From assembly GCA_013365365.1 (NCBI GenBank), contig JABVXU010000080.1, forward strand, positions 1 to 64,000: a DNA stretch of 64,000 bases, read 5' to 3'. Positions 51,401 through 62,800 of the stretch are shown in pieces. Position 1 is the stretch's first letter; each line of letters starts with the position of its first letter. The position numbers and the translations under genes were made by a program. The stretch comes from Cruorifilaria tuberocauda (Eukaryota > Nematoda > Chromadorea > Rhabditida > Onchocercidae). Under the pieces are notes generated by a model. The model saw only the letters and a list, made by a program, of their open reading frames with translations. It searched no databases and was not told the DNA's origin.

Positions 51401-53136
51401 TGCTTTTACCACGTTTAGAGGGTCTCACACCGATACAAATTTATTTGGAAATGGGCTTAGAACGATTGCGAAGAGCTTGCATGGACGAATTTTTAAATAA
51501 AGGTTACTCTTTATAAATTTTATTCTACAATCAGTATCGAAATGTAATCTCTGAATTTCGTTGATTTCAGTTTTCTTATAGAGTACTTTGGATCCGTTGC
51601 TGAAATTGACGCAGTTTTTGATTGCCGTCTGGGGAAAGAACCGCAGGATCAAGCCGATGCATTATTCCTTTTCTATAATAGTCTTTTGGTTGTGAATACA
51701 TGTAAGCAGTATCTTAGATTGGATCGCCATCATATAAATATCATTGCAAGGTGAGTCTTGTATTTTTGTGAATGTAACAAGTGATGTTAAACTTGTCGCT
51801 TAAGTAAAAGACAGATCTAATCACTTAAATGAACTACACTTTGATTACTATTCAGTATTCAGTATGTATACAGTATGTAACATACTATTCAGTATATTAG
51901 CTATTTTTATGCTGTATAGGCAAGTCGTTGGACAATACAGCAAATTGAATATATCTCCTACATCTGACGGCATAAGCAAGGAAACGATAGAAGAAATGAC
52001 TTTTACACTTGATTCCAGACTGTCTTTTACAGATATATTCAAACCTGTGCATGAAAAGTAAGCTTTTACTTCGAAATGTTAAGGAACTTGAAGTACAATT
52101 CATAAAATAAAAAAATAATTATCATTTCCCTCTTATTAAAGCTCATTACTATTTGATTCCTCAGTAAGTGTTTTTCATATTCCGAGATAGAACTCAGTGG
52201 ATGTGACATACGAAATATCTCCCATGTTATACTTTTGAATTTATGTTTTTGTTTGTACAAAATGTGCTAGATATAAAAGACAAAAATTTATTGCATATTA
52301 AATCATCTTTGCAGAATATCATTAATTTAATTGCATGTAATTTGCAGCAGATTTCCAAAAATTTGGAAATCAGAAATTACAGTTGAAACTACTAACAAAC
52401 AAGGTTGGATATCGCGCTGCATGATTTTATGCTCACGTACTACATGGCTACCATTTATTAAAAATCCTGAAATTAAAGATATTGCATCCGATAAACAATG
52501 TCCTTATACGGAAAATAGTGCCATAGAACTCGATAGTTCGAAGGTTTTTTTCAGAAATTTTATGTGAAATAATAATTGCAATGGTTATCAATTTGTTTAT
52601 CTATCTAGTTAAACCAGAACAAAAAACATATCGTGCGCCAATTTCTAGGAAATGGATACCGATCCTAATTTCAATTCCTTTCATTTATTATTATTATCAA
52701 AACTCGTCTCAAATATAGCATTTTTTTACTTTTCTAATATATCAACAACCAACCTTTCCACATCTCTATAAAATTTGTTTCTCGTAAATATTAATCTTCA
52801 AATGTTCTGATTACTCTGTAGAAAAGGTCACTCGTTATGAATTTATTTTAGTTCCTTTTTAACATCGGTAAAGATGTACTTTAAATTTTATTGGTAAACT
52901 TCGGTTTTACTTTTTTGAGTAATGAAATACTAATTTTTCACGTTCGCATCAAATCCCTTCTAATATCCATCGTCTTTCAGAGGAACGAGGATCAGATATT
53001 GCTTCAAAGTTCTATACCAGAGAAGGTAATTTTTTGTTCAAGAGACGAAGAAAAATTGAAGATGGATACAGCTCTACATCATTACGAGATCACTGTTGTT
53101 ACCGGTAGTTTCATCACGCCATTATCAAGACGTTAA
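48438..53136 (+). CDS. zwl-1: Kinetochore protein Zwilch (RZZ complex)
   Basis: Zwilch joins Rod and ZW10 in the RZZ complex, which recruits dynein/Spindly and the spindle checkpoint to unattached kinetochores. Fourteen exons join in frame: 48438-48491, 48728-48856, 49138-49275, 49500-49609, 49703-49854, 50013-50080, 50285-50486, 50643-50888, 51080-51234, 51340-51502, 51582-51750, 51920-52057, 52348-52543 and 52981-53136, giving about 691 residues. Zwilch-type blocks appear in family order: PDPIIWIICDRSD, GFVELHVSWTF, DELELVLTLGRALRTGEVIW, DFTDELWLILRHCHSSKDL, MARLLRDAY, and GLTPIQIYLEMGLERLRRAC. The C terminus is a beta-rich segment ending in VTGSFITPLSRR. The product is somewhat longer than human Zwilch. 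The first exon is short, and its ATG follows five bases after a CAG, as expected for trans-splicing. Donor GTTAAA at 50487 and the acceptor choice at 52348 versus 52351 are the least certain borders. Confidence 0.9.
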
Positions 53137-53769
53137 TCTTATTTCAATACGTTATTGTTATTTAGTTTCAAGGTAAAGGATCATTACTTTATTAAAAGAG
53201 AAAAAAATACTCAAATATAACATTTGAAAGTTCCGTAAACAAAAACTGACGAAAAGATGGGTATCCAAGGTTAGCTGATTCCAATCAGAAATAATATATC
53301 CAAGCGACTAAATTTGATCATAATGTTCGAATTGTTTTATTAGTGTGTCGGGTTGTTTAATCCTGCTGTGTTAACAGCAATGAAATAAAAACTATAAAAT
53401 CCCAAGTTGTTGCTTTTAGTAATGAGCCAACTAACATATGTCCTGCTTCTATGTTCCATGTATATCATTTTCACTTCTTTTCTTCCTTATCATTTTTGTA
53501 TCTTAAATGCGTTATTTTTAAGTGGCTCAATAAAAATTGAAGACAGTTTTCTTTACTCGTATTCGATTGCTGATTCTCTGCGTGTATTTCTGTATTATTT
53601 ATACTGGTTTTCATTTTTTTTTTTTGTTATTTGGCCAAAAATTCACGAACTGATATGAAGTTGCTACTTTTTAGGGCTTAAATGTTCTCTTACAAGATCA
53701 GGCATTGCCATTCAATGCTTAGAACACTATAAATGTTTAGATAACATAAGTATGAATTGACGTGCCATT
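53137..53769. other. Spacer between Zwilch and MIS-12
   Basis: 632 bp with AT-rich and pyrimidine-rich stretches. AATAAA-type hexamers occur at about 53382 and 53529. No exon recognised. The head-to-tail arrangement permits an operon; the spacing is larger than in typical C. elegans operons. Confidence 0.5.
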
Positions 53770-53779
53770 ATGTCTTCAG
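53770..53779 (+). promoter_or_regulatory. mis-12: Possible spliced-leader acceptor at the MIS-12 start
   Basis: The sequence TGTCTTCAG right after the first ATG (53770) is a strong nematode 3' splice site. If the spliced leader joins after 53779, the first ATG is removed and translation starts at ATG 53785, five bases downstream. Confidence 0.45.
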
Positions 53780-54828
53780 GAGTTATGATAGGTTGCGATT
53801 GGGATGGGCTACATGAATACGAAGCACAGTTTTTTGGTTTTTTACCGAAAGGATTTACGGATGTTGGTAGGATTTAATAAGTTTTGCCAGTTTTAGTGAT
53901 TTCATTTGATTCGGACTTCAAATGTTGGCAGTCGCTCAATAGGTTAACACTGCGAATTTCCTGAGATGAGGGAAATTTTATTATTCACTAGTTTAAGAGC
54001 TCAGAAAATTCTTATTTTCAGAGGATTCTGTAGGTTTGTTTTATTCCCATTTCAATCTATTTCCATTTTATCAGTTTGATTTCAGTCTATAATTTAATCC
54101 TGGAAAAATGGGCAGAAATTGTTGAGAAGAAAATAATGCCTGATTTGCCACTTGAGGATATAAGCGGTGAAATGAAATTGCAGCTGAAAGTGGAACTCGT
54201 TAATATGATTGGCAAAAACAACATACTTAACTCACTCATGAATAAACTAGAGGTTGTCTGATTATTTTACCAGAGATGAAGTAGATTTTGTAGCTGAATA
54301 TTACTTCTTATTCAAAGCATTACAAATTCAGTTAACATGGCGCAAGATGATTGAAATAGAGTTACGAAAGCTACTTCTTTCCACAAAAGAATTTTATTTT
54401 AACCAGCAAATAGCACCAGATAATGTAATTCTAGGCTTACACACTGGAATATGTTTTCCGCATACCTGATGAAGTAACACTGCCTGAAGACAGAGCAAAT
54501 TTAAAGGCGGATAAGGAGTGGAATCTAGAAGTCGCTATTAAAAGCAGGCAAGAACTAGAACGCAATATTATTAAAGTACGTTTTCAAAAGGATATTGTAG
54601 AAGAGTTTTGAAACTGTAATATAATTTTTAACCATGGAAATGAACGGGAAGGAAAGATGTTGATCCTAGTTAATAACTTTCCTTAATTCTGCCCGTTTTT
54701 AGTTGCGTTTAGCCAACGAATTGCTCGATAAAGAGATCGCAAATAATTTGCAAGCAATAGAGTTGTGGAAGACTATGCAAGAGATCAAAAGTGGTAGTGA
54801 TTTCATCAGTAACGCTTCTTCTAAATAA
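53770..54828 (+). CDS. mis-12: Kinetochore protein MIS-12
   Basis: MIS-12 is a core subunit of the Mis12 complex within the KMN network, linking centromeric chromatin to Ndc80 and KNL-1. Four exons join in frame: 53770-53866, 54086-54252, 54435-54575 and 54703-54828, giving 176 residues (171 if translation starts at 53785). The diagnostic block EYEAQFFGFLP near the N terminus matches the family's YEAQFFGF. The block VFRIPDEVTLPEDR matches the human LRIPSNILLPEDK, with the same spacing from the preceding Lys-Leu/Met-Glu. The rest is helical and charged, consistent with a coiled coil (EVAIKSRQELERNIIKLRLA). It is shorter than human MIS12 at the C terminus. An AATAAA overlaps the TAA stop (54824-54829). 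Intron 2 (54253-54434) is open in another frame but gives a poor match to the family and is treated as intron. Confidence 0.9.
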
Positions 54829-56841
54829 AATATGATGCTTTCGAATTTCATAATTAATCAACAGCTCATTATCTTGATCCAGAAAAACCAAATGTTGAAT
54901 TGTATTCATTATTAGTTTTAAATACTCTGTTATGTGTGACCCCTGAGAGAAATGTTTGAAACTTTGGAAATTAAAAATGGAATATTTTATTGCTTATGAA
55001 TTTTCGTATAACTAACTCACTTTACTGAGCGAATCCCGGCAGGTGAAGTGCTAGAAACTTGAGCGAGTTGCAAGATAATTTTAAGCTTTTAAGAACAAAC
55101 AAATCAGTTTTCTTAGGCTTTTTAATAAGTTAATCAGATTGCTTCGATCATGCTTTCTTGTAGAGAATTGAGAATTTTGTTTTTATTTTAATTTTTTGTT
55201 TTTTGCACTCTGTTATACCAATCTGAATTCCCTTAATCAATGTCATTTTGTTGCAGTTATTTTGTTTGCAATCGTTTTGATCCTTATGTGTATATGCACT
55301 TACTTTAACTAATTCAAAAGATTGATGCCTTTTCTTTCGCAGAATAGTTCACTTTTATTTCTGAGTTGGCAATAGGGATCTCTCACATGCTTGCTTAATT
55401 TTTGGAGAGTTATTTTCCAGCGATTATGATATTAAAGCTCTTTTTATTGAAAAATATTATGGAAATAAAATTGTGAATCATTCCAGCCCTCCATATTGCA
55501 TTGACAAAACTGAGTTACATTGTTAAATCTGGCTAATTAAAGTTAGATGAAGCTGTTCGCCTGTGTTTGCGAAGGTATATGAAGCGGTTATTTTATTAAA
55601 ACTATAAGTATAGCTTAATAAAACAATAAGCAGTTTTTTGTGGCAGCGGAATTGACACTCGAAATGAAAAATTCTAGCGATCTTAATAATTGAAATACTA
55701 AATAATGAAACTGCAAGGCTATTTTAATTCGATATATATGTTGCAAAATGTTTTAAAAAGGAAGGGACAGAAGCATGGCTTAATAAAATATCAGCATTTG
55801 TTATGGCATCAAAGAAGCTGACACTCGAGATGGAAAATTATTGGGACCATTAGTTCTTTAACAATGATATTACTGAGAGGAGATATTTGATTAAAAAGAA
55901 GACAATTAGGATTAAATTATAAGCCAACCGGAAAAATAAATATTAAAGGAAGATACGATTATAAATCATGAGACAATGTAAAAGTAGTGACGAAATCTAG
56001 AGAGAGTCCTGATCCTCATTTGGAAAAATCATCGGATCTTCTATCTAATTTTAGAGATTAATGTGATCCTGCTAGTTTCGCCAATTATATCAAAGAGAAT
56101 CTAAGAATCGTCAATTAAATTTTGTAATTGTCTTGGTAGAAAAGACAAATAACTTGTCCTAGGATCATCATGGTTGGATTATAGTAATTTGTTTTTATTC
56201 GATTATATTCATGCGAAAAAATGATCCAGTAGAACAAGAAACAGGAAAATGCACAAAAGAAAATACGAAATTTGTAAATTGTCCGAACTGCCCGAGTCAA
56301 ATCAAGCAGTGAGAAGCTCTCTACTAATAGCTAATTTCACAGAATACTACTGCAATATTGATTTTTGGGAATCATGTTATGGAAGGCCTTTCGAAGTACA
56401 TTTCTCTGCTTTCATCGATCTTAAATAAAATAGTTTTAAGTTCCAAAATATATTTTTAAAACATATTAGAAGAGCAAAATATTTCGAATTTCCCTCAAAT
56501 ATTGATTGAAGGAGAAAGGAATCACAAATTCCCCAAGGAGGTGTAATTTCTAGCAATTTGATTCCAAACCAAGAAATAAAAAAAATTTGATCTTTTAAGA
56601 GACATATAAGGGACTTATGGAGCGATATCTCGAGCATTTACATAAAAGTCAAGTAAGAACAAAAAGTTCATCCCAAAAATCTTCAAACCTGGAGAGGTTC
56701 CATAGAGAACGCATCACTAGGGTAAATTTCAGGTGGCACGCATGAAATTGTTGAAAGATCGATATAATCCGGCACAGCTGTAATGCTTTAGGAAATATAT
56801 TCAAGAAATATGACTATAGAAGCAAAAGTTTTAGTAATCTC
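54829..56841. other. Convergent 3' spacer with possible decayed retroelement
   Basis: About 2 kb between the 3' ends of mis-12 and the Notch gene. No intact gene. Two related segments, at about 55650-55685 and 55806-55842, both read as LTLEM(K/E)N in the plus frame. A short frame at about 55428-55487 reads SSDYDIKALFIEKYYGN. These resemble pieces of a Pao/BEL-type gag but are broken by stops, so the identification is tentative. Confidence 0.35.
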
Positions 56842-59800
56842 TTAGTCTAAAAAAATAACACCTGGATTTACAACGTCCAAATCAAGTTCTTTCTCCGTAT
56901 CTGCCAATATTTGTCTGGGTGGCGTAAGTACAAATGACTCAATTGAATTCAGAAGAGAGCCTGATAGCATCATGTCATTATTGACGTCATCAGTCTGTTC
57001 CATGTAATTTTCATTTTTCATGTAATTTTCATTCAATGCAATCTCAGCATTTGATGAATTCAGTGAAATGGTTTCCTGAGAAGATGAAGCTGGAATATGA
57101 GATTCCCTCTTCGGTTTACTCTTCGCTGAAAATTTCTGATGTACTCAAATAACTTAAACATGCAATTATCAAAAAAATCATCCCACCTGTACCGTATTTG
57201 TGTTTCTTGCTTCATTATTTTATTGTTTTTTATAAAATTTAGATTTATTACTTCACTTCCTCTTGTTTGCCAATGTGTTACGTAAAAATTTTTATTAATA
57301 AGTTGAAGGCAGTAATTTAAAGTAGGACTTCAATGGTTTTGTTAAATTATCTGTCAAAGAGTAAAATATCCTAAAAATATAAATTAGTTATGCATGCACT
57401 ACGAAGTCATCTAAGCTCTCGAGCCAGAATCCAAAACATATGCCACAAAACGTTGAACTTTACTCAGAAGCATAGATCCAAAATACCTGTATGAGACGGC
57501 TTGCGAATTCGCTTTTTCTTTAGTGTCTTTGTAACATCAACATTATTAACCGTCACATTTTCTAAAAGTTCCATAACAGGATAATGCTTTCTTTCCCTTG
57601 CCATATCCAACGGCGTACGTCCGAGCTGAAAATTTTATAATATTCCAAATATGAAATATTACAATCTGTACATCCCAATATTCCTTTCTTGTAAACATAC
57701 TTGATCACTGATTCTACTGTCTGCACCAAATGATAGCAATATATTAACCACATCCACATGGCCTTCACGGGCAGCCAGATATAATGGTGTCTCTCCCTAA
57801 ATTTTTAAAATAATAAATATATTAAATTTCGGAAAAAATGCTACAAGGAGCAACTTGGATGAGTTTCGACTATATACATCTGTAGATCAATGGAATAAAT
57901 ACAATGACAAGTCGTACAATGTCGTATCAAAATATTAACCTTGCTGTCTTCAGTGTCCAACTTAAGACCAAATGCATATAACATCGGTAAAAGATCGACA
58001 CGTTTGTTAAGTGCAGCATAATGAAGAGCAGTACGTCCGAAAACATCAGTCAGAGTTGGGTCATCTTTTTCAGACAATATATCGCGAGCAAAAACACAAC
58101 CAACTGACCCTACCGGCGTCTGAAACAGAACTGCTACAAATGAATATTTTAAATTTCTCTGATGCTACACCGTTTTTAAATTCTTCTACATACCAATGAA
58201 GAATCGAACTGCCAAACGCTATCAGAAGTTATAAACATTGATTGTGATAGACCACTTTGCCTGGAAATGAAAAATCAAATTGGTGTCATCGGAAAATACG
58301 CAGAAATCATATAATAACTGAGACCAAACTAGAATCAAACTGATTTAATTGTATTATTTGAATAAAAACAATAATGTGGGGCAACTTTGGCAAAATAATA
58401 AAAACATAACATACGGAAGCACAGCGATCAGTTGTGGAGTCGAAGGAGCATTTAACGATTCTCTTTGTCGATAATACTCGGTATACGTGTAATCAAGGAT
58501 GCAACGAGCGCACAAGTCAGAAACATGAGCAAATTTAACAGTTAAAGTAAGTGGTGTTTGCCCCAAGATATTTACAGCCCGCAACTGAAAAAATTTATAT
58601 TTAATGAAGCTTAAAGATAAAGATGAAAATGATGAAAACAGTGTAAAACTAGAAATATTTCAAATCTCCAATAACAATCAAGAGTAAAACTCTTTACCGA
58701 TGACAACAAGAATGATAATGTCACGAAGGCATGAGAAAATGACATGCATTGGTGACAATATCAAGCTTCTGAAGAATATCTAGTTAGCCTGCTTTTACAG
58801 ATGTGGAACACGCATGTGAGCAAGATGGCAAGTACCACGTACTATTTGATAATGCTGATTATAACCTTAAAAATATTTACATTGCATCGGTGAGTACTTA
58901 GCAACAGGCGAATAATCTGGTCACTGTTAACAATCACGGCATGGTGTAACGCTGTATTGTTGTCCGAATCACAACAATTTACATCCGCTCCATGAAGCAC
59001 CAAAAACGATACTGCTTTGATGTCATTACATTTCACTGCTTTTAATAAATCTAGTCCCAAATAACAATCTTCATTGCCATGATCTGCAATATGTAGCATC
59101 AACTTCTAACCACTTTTTTGATACATTTCAACCAAATAGTTTGATCCAACAATGAGTAAACACTTTGCAAATAAAGTCGAAATGAAAAGCAAATAGAAAG
59201 TTTCGCAGTTGAAAGTCAATTGAAAGATTAACGAAACTTACCGTTGAAACAAGCATCCAAGTCAATTGGTGCCTTCCGTTCACTGTTTTCAGCCAGCTGG
59301 TAAAAAAAAAACATTTATTCATAATTGAATTGAAGGAATTATGAGATGCAAACACCGATATTATAAAAACCAACATTTCTCGGCTGCTCTAGACTGTAAT
59401 AAATTGAACTTCGGAAAAGATTAGACAGTGGTGGTAATTTAGTCCTTCGACAAGAATCCTTATTGGGAAAATAGTCTTCAACGGATGAAACTGTTGACCA
59501 ACTTGTGATATTACTTTGCAAAGAAGCTAAAAATAACTACGCCAAGTACTCTATGATGAAAATTTGAATGATTTTCTGAGCAATAAATTCATATTTTATA
59601 TATATTTTATATGAATTTAGTCAATACAAACAAATGCCAATAAAATTTTAGTAATCGTATAAAAATATAATAAAAGACATTAAGATGATGAATGGTAAAA
59701 GGAAACGTAATACAGCTCGCACTCTTAACCTCAATCAATCAGTTTTTGCATTTACCTTATTCTACATTAAAAATAATGTTTTATACAACAGCTGAAGAGA

Positions 59801-62800
59801 AAAACTTACGTTCTCCATTAGTATAAATCAGGTATGAACGAATTCTCTTTTACCACCTATTTTGCGCAAAATGATTAATACACTAAGCTCTCATTCAGTT
59901 ACTATATATTTCAGTATGCATCGAATTTTTTTGTACTAATATTATTGGCGGGATGGAATTCAAAAAATATGTCATTAATGTAAGCAGAACAAACATATTA
60001 AAAGATATAAGAAGCGTTTTGCACTGTCTTACGGTAATTCCATTAATATTTGGTGCAATGTTATTCACGCTATATGAAATACTGCCTTCTATTTGGTCAT
60101 AAGTGTGCAAGACAATTAGTTTATGAAATGTAAAAAGCTCAGAAAAAATATACTACTTTCAAGTATATTGACCTAAAAAAAATAAGAAAATCCATTAAGA
60201 AGCATTAAACTATCATATTATCAAATCGTAGACCTGCTACTTAGTCGTACTTTATTTATCAACTAGGTCTCTGTAATTTCTACTATATTACATTCTTGAC
60301 ATAAGAGATACTTGTAATAATCCCTTATCCCTTACAGCGTATTTCATTTCAAATAATTTTGCACAAAAGTAATGTTATCCTTGCAATAAAACTGTTTCAT
60401 TCAAATCTTTCCACTGTTATAGGTTGAGATAACTATAAATAGTTGAAGCCAGTTTAAGTTTAAGTTTAAGTTCAAAATTACAAGTAGAACTAACACGGTA
60501 TTTTCCAAACAGGAGCATGATTCTTCCCAATATTCCGTTTTTTCACAACATCACAGAATCCATAAATTCCACAGAAACATGACAATGTTATTCCAATTAA
60601 TATAAAACAAGTAAAAAAGATAACAATAACCGAAAGGGAACGAGTTTTGCTACTTTCTACGAAAAGTGCTTCAACAGTAACATCATCCAAGCTTATTCGG
60701 TTTTTGTCCTGGAATGATTACTCTAAAAACACTGTTCAAGTTCAAATTGGGAAATAGAAGAGAATCAGTGACAGAACTAGAAAACTTAAAAACGAAATCT
60801 AAAAATAACCTGTTCATAGAGTGCGCTATGAAGATAAGCAGTGGCACCAAAAATATCAATGAAACAAGGTAATACATTTGAATTGTTCGAATGGAGACGT
60901 TTTTCGCAAAATGTCGAATCAATATCCACGTAAATCAAAATCCCCGTTACGTTCCTTAAAATTTTTCATATTAAAAAGTATTTGGCACCAATACTAATTT
61001 AAAAACCAACTAATCGAAAATGTGCTATTTGAATCTATGGAGATGAACGAAAAATGATATAGTTCCTAAAACAACATCTAAAAATTATAAATCATTAATA
61101 CCTCAGGACCTACTAAAAGTATCTCTACAATATATGAACTGTTAAAAAGTTTTCATAATAATTTCAAAAGTAAGACGAAAATGCATTCTTTTTAAATTGA
61201 TAATAATTTGAAACCTCTCGATAAATAAACATAAAAAGCACATAAGACGGAATACACATTCATTACAAATCTTCAAATTATTTACCGATGTATCTTATCA
61301 GAGTTTTATGAGACGGATAAACGTAAAGCTCCGGTTATGCGTAAGAACTTATTTAAGTAAAAGTAAGGAAAAAAATCTCCATTTTACCTTGATCTTTCCC
61401 ATTGTTTATTTAAATTGATCGGCTCCCCAATTCCATTTTCAAATGACCACTCATAAATTCGAGTTTTATTATTGTTATCTAAGGCCAAATGTACTGGATT
61501 GTGCAATTTCTGAAAATTTGGACTCTAAATTAATCAGCTTTTCGTTGAAACATTTAATAGAGGTGTTTACCATTATTCATACCTGGTATTTTATTTGAAT
61601 GAATCCATGATCTTATTTGTATTATATAACCAGAAGTTTTTATTGCACATAAATATTTCACTTCTAGAAAATAATTTACTTGCGCAAGCTTTGCAAGAAG
61701 TAAATATATCTTATCAAGAATTTCAGCTGGTGGTGCGTTAAAAATGATGCCAATCGTATTGCTTTCTGTTAGATCACGAAAAAACATATTCTTATTACAA
61801 TCCATGCCATCATATCCGCATTCTGCCACTGCGCATTTTCCATCGCATTTCCCATCCATATAGTGCAAAGCACAGTAATCAGAAAGTCTAGATGAAAAGA
61901 TGAAATTTTTTCTTCGAGAAAGTTAATTCATGAGATGATGAGTGAATGATTAAACTTGAATTCTGAGAAAATTTGCAACAAGAGTGTCTATGATTAGAGA
62001 GAAATTACGGCACTATTGCTTACCTACATTTCTGCGTACTTTCAACACAATCGAAACCATCAAAAAAACATTTTTCATTATTGCATTCCTCATTACAGGT
62101 TCCGTCAGCAAAACGCAATGCACAAAATTCCGGATGTTCTTCACATCCAGTTCGCAAGTAGTCATCTCTTTCTGGTACATGCCTTTCACAAAGCTCACCA
62201 CTGAACCCTAAAAAGGAAAAAAATACGGACTGCAAACTAATCTCAAGGAGAATAGTTACAATTTCTGGCTGCAAAAGCTTTCGATAAGAATTAATAAGAC
62301 AAACAGCTGATAGACATACCATCCGTACAAGAGCACATATCATCAATACATGTACCTCCATTTCTGCATATATTTCCAAGCTTACATCTACAAATGACTG
62401 ATATAAATCATCCCGAAAGAACGTAACTAAAAACAATGCATAATGAGGCATACTAATTTGATTTCAAAATTTTTAAATTCCCTCCTAGTATCGCCACCAG
62501 AAGATATATTTCAACCATTCAAAATCATTTAAAAAATATAAACTAAATATAAATTAAGCGTGCAACTATGGTAATAAAATGCTTGAAATAAACAAAAGTA
62601 TGATAGAAAAAATAGAGAACCATATCAGCAAAATCATAAATGTTCGTCGTTATAGTGTAGATCAAACAAGTGAGAACAGTTTCGTACAGAAATCAAAATT
62701 TTTAAAAGGATGATAGTAAAGGAGTAAACGAACTTATCGAAAGTATATTCACAATTCTGACCGAAATATCCCATAGAACAGTGGCACACAGCAGATCCAT

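Noticed and set aside
54254..54469. Open frame across intron 2 of mis-12
   Set aside because: The intron-spliced product reproduces the MIS12 family spacing exactly (KLE...YVFRIP), whereas this frame leads out of the family and would be stopped when read through from exon 2.
59895..60110. Minus-strand 71-codon frame inside the Notch intron between the TM and ankyrin exons
   Set aside because: The flanking exons (60495 and 59526) join directly in phase to give PS-SLQSN; adding this frame breaks phase, and it has no Notch-like content.
60683..60922. Minus-strand open frame at the Notch juxtamembrane region that seemed to require a frameshift before the TM exon
   Set aside because: Re-reading showed a normal exon 60810-60954 ending in CAG|GTTATT and a 101-bp intron ending in ATTCCAG at 60709; both sides are phase 0, so no frameshift is needed. 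The frame is a shadow.
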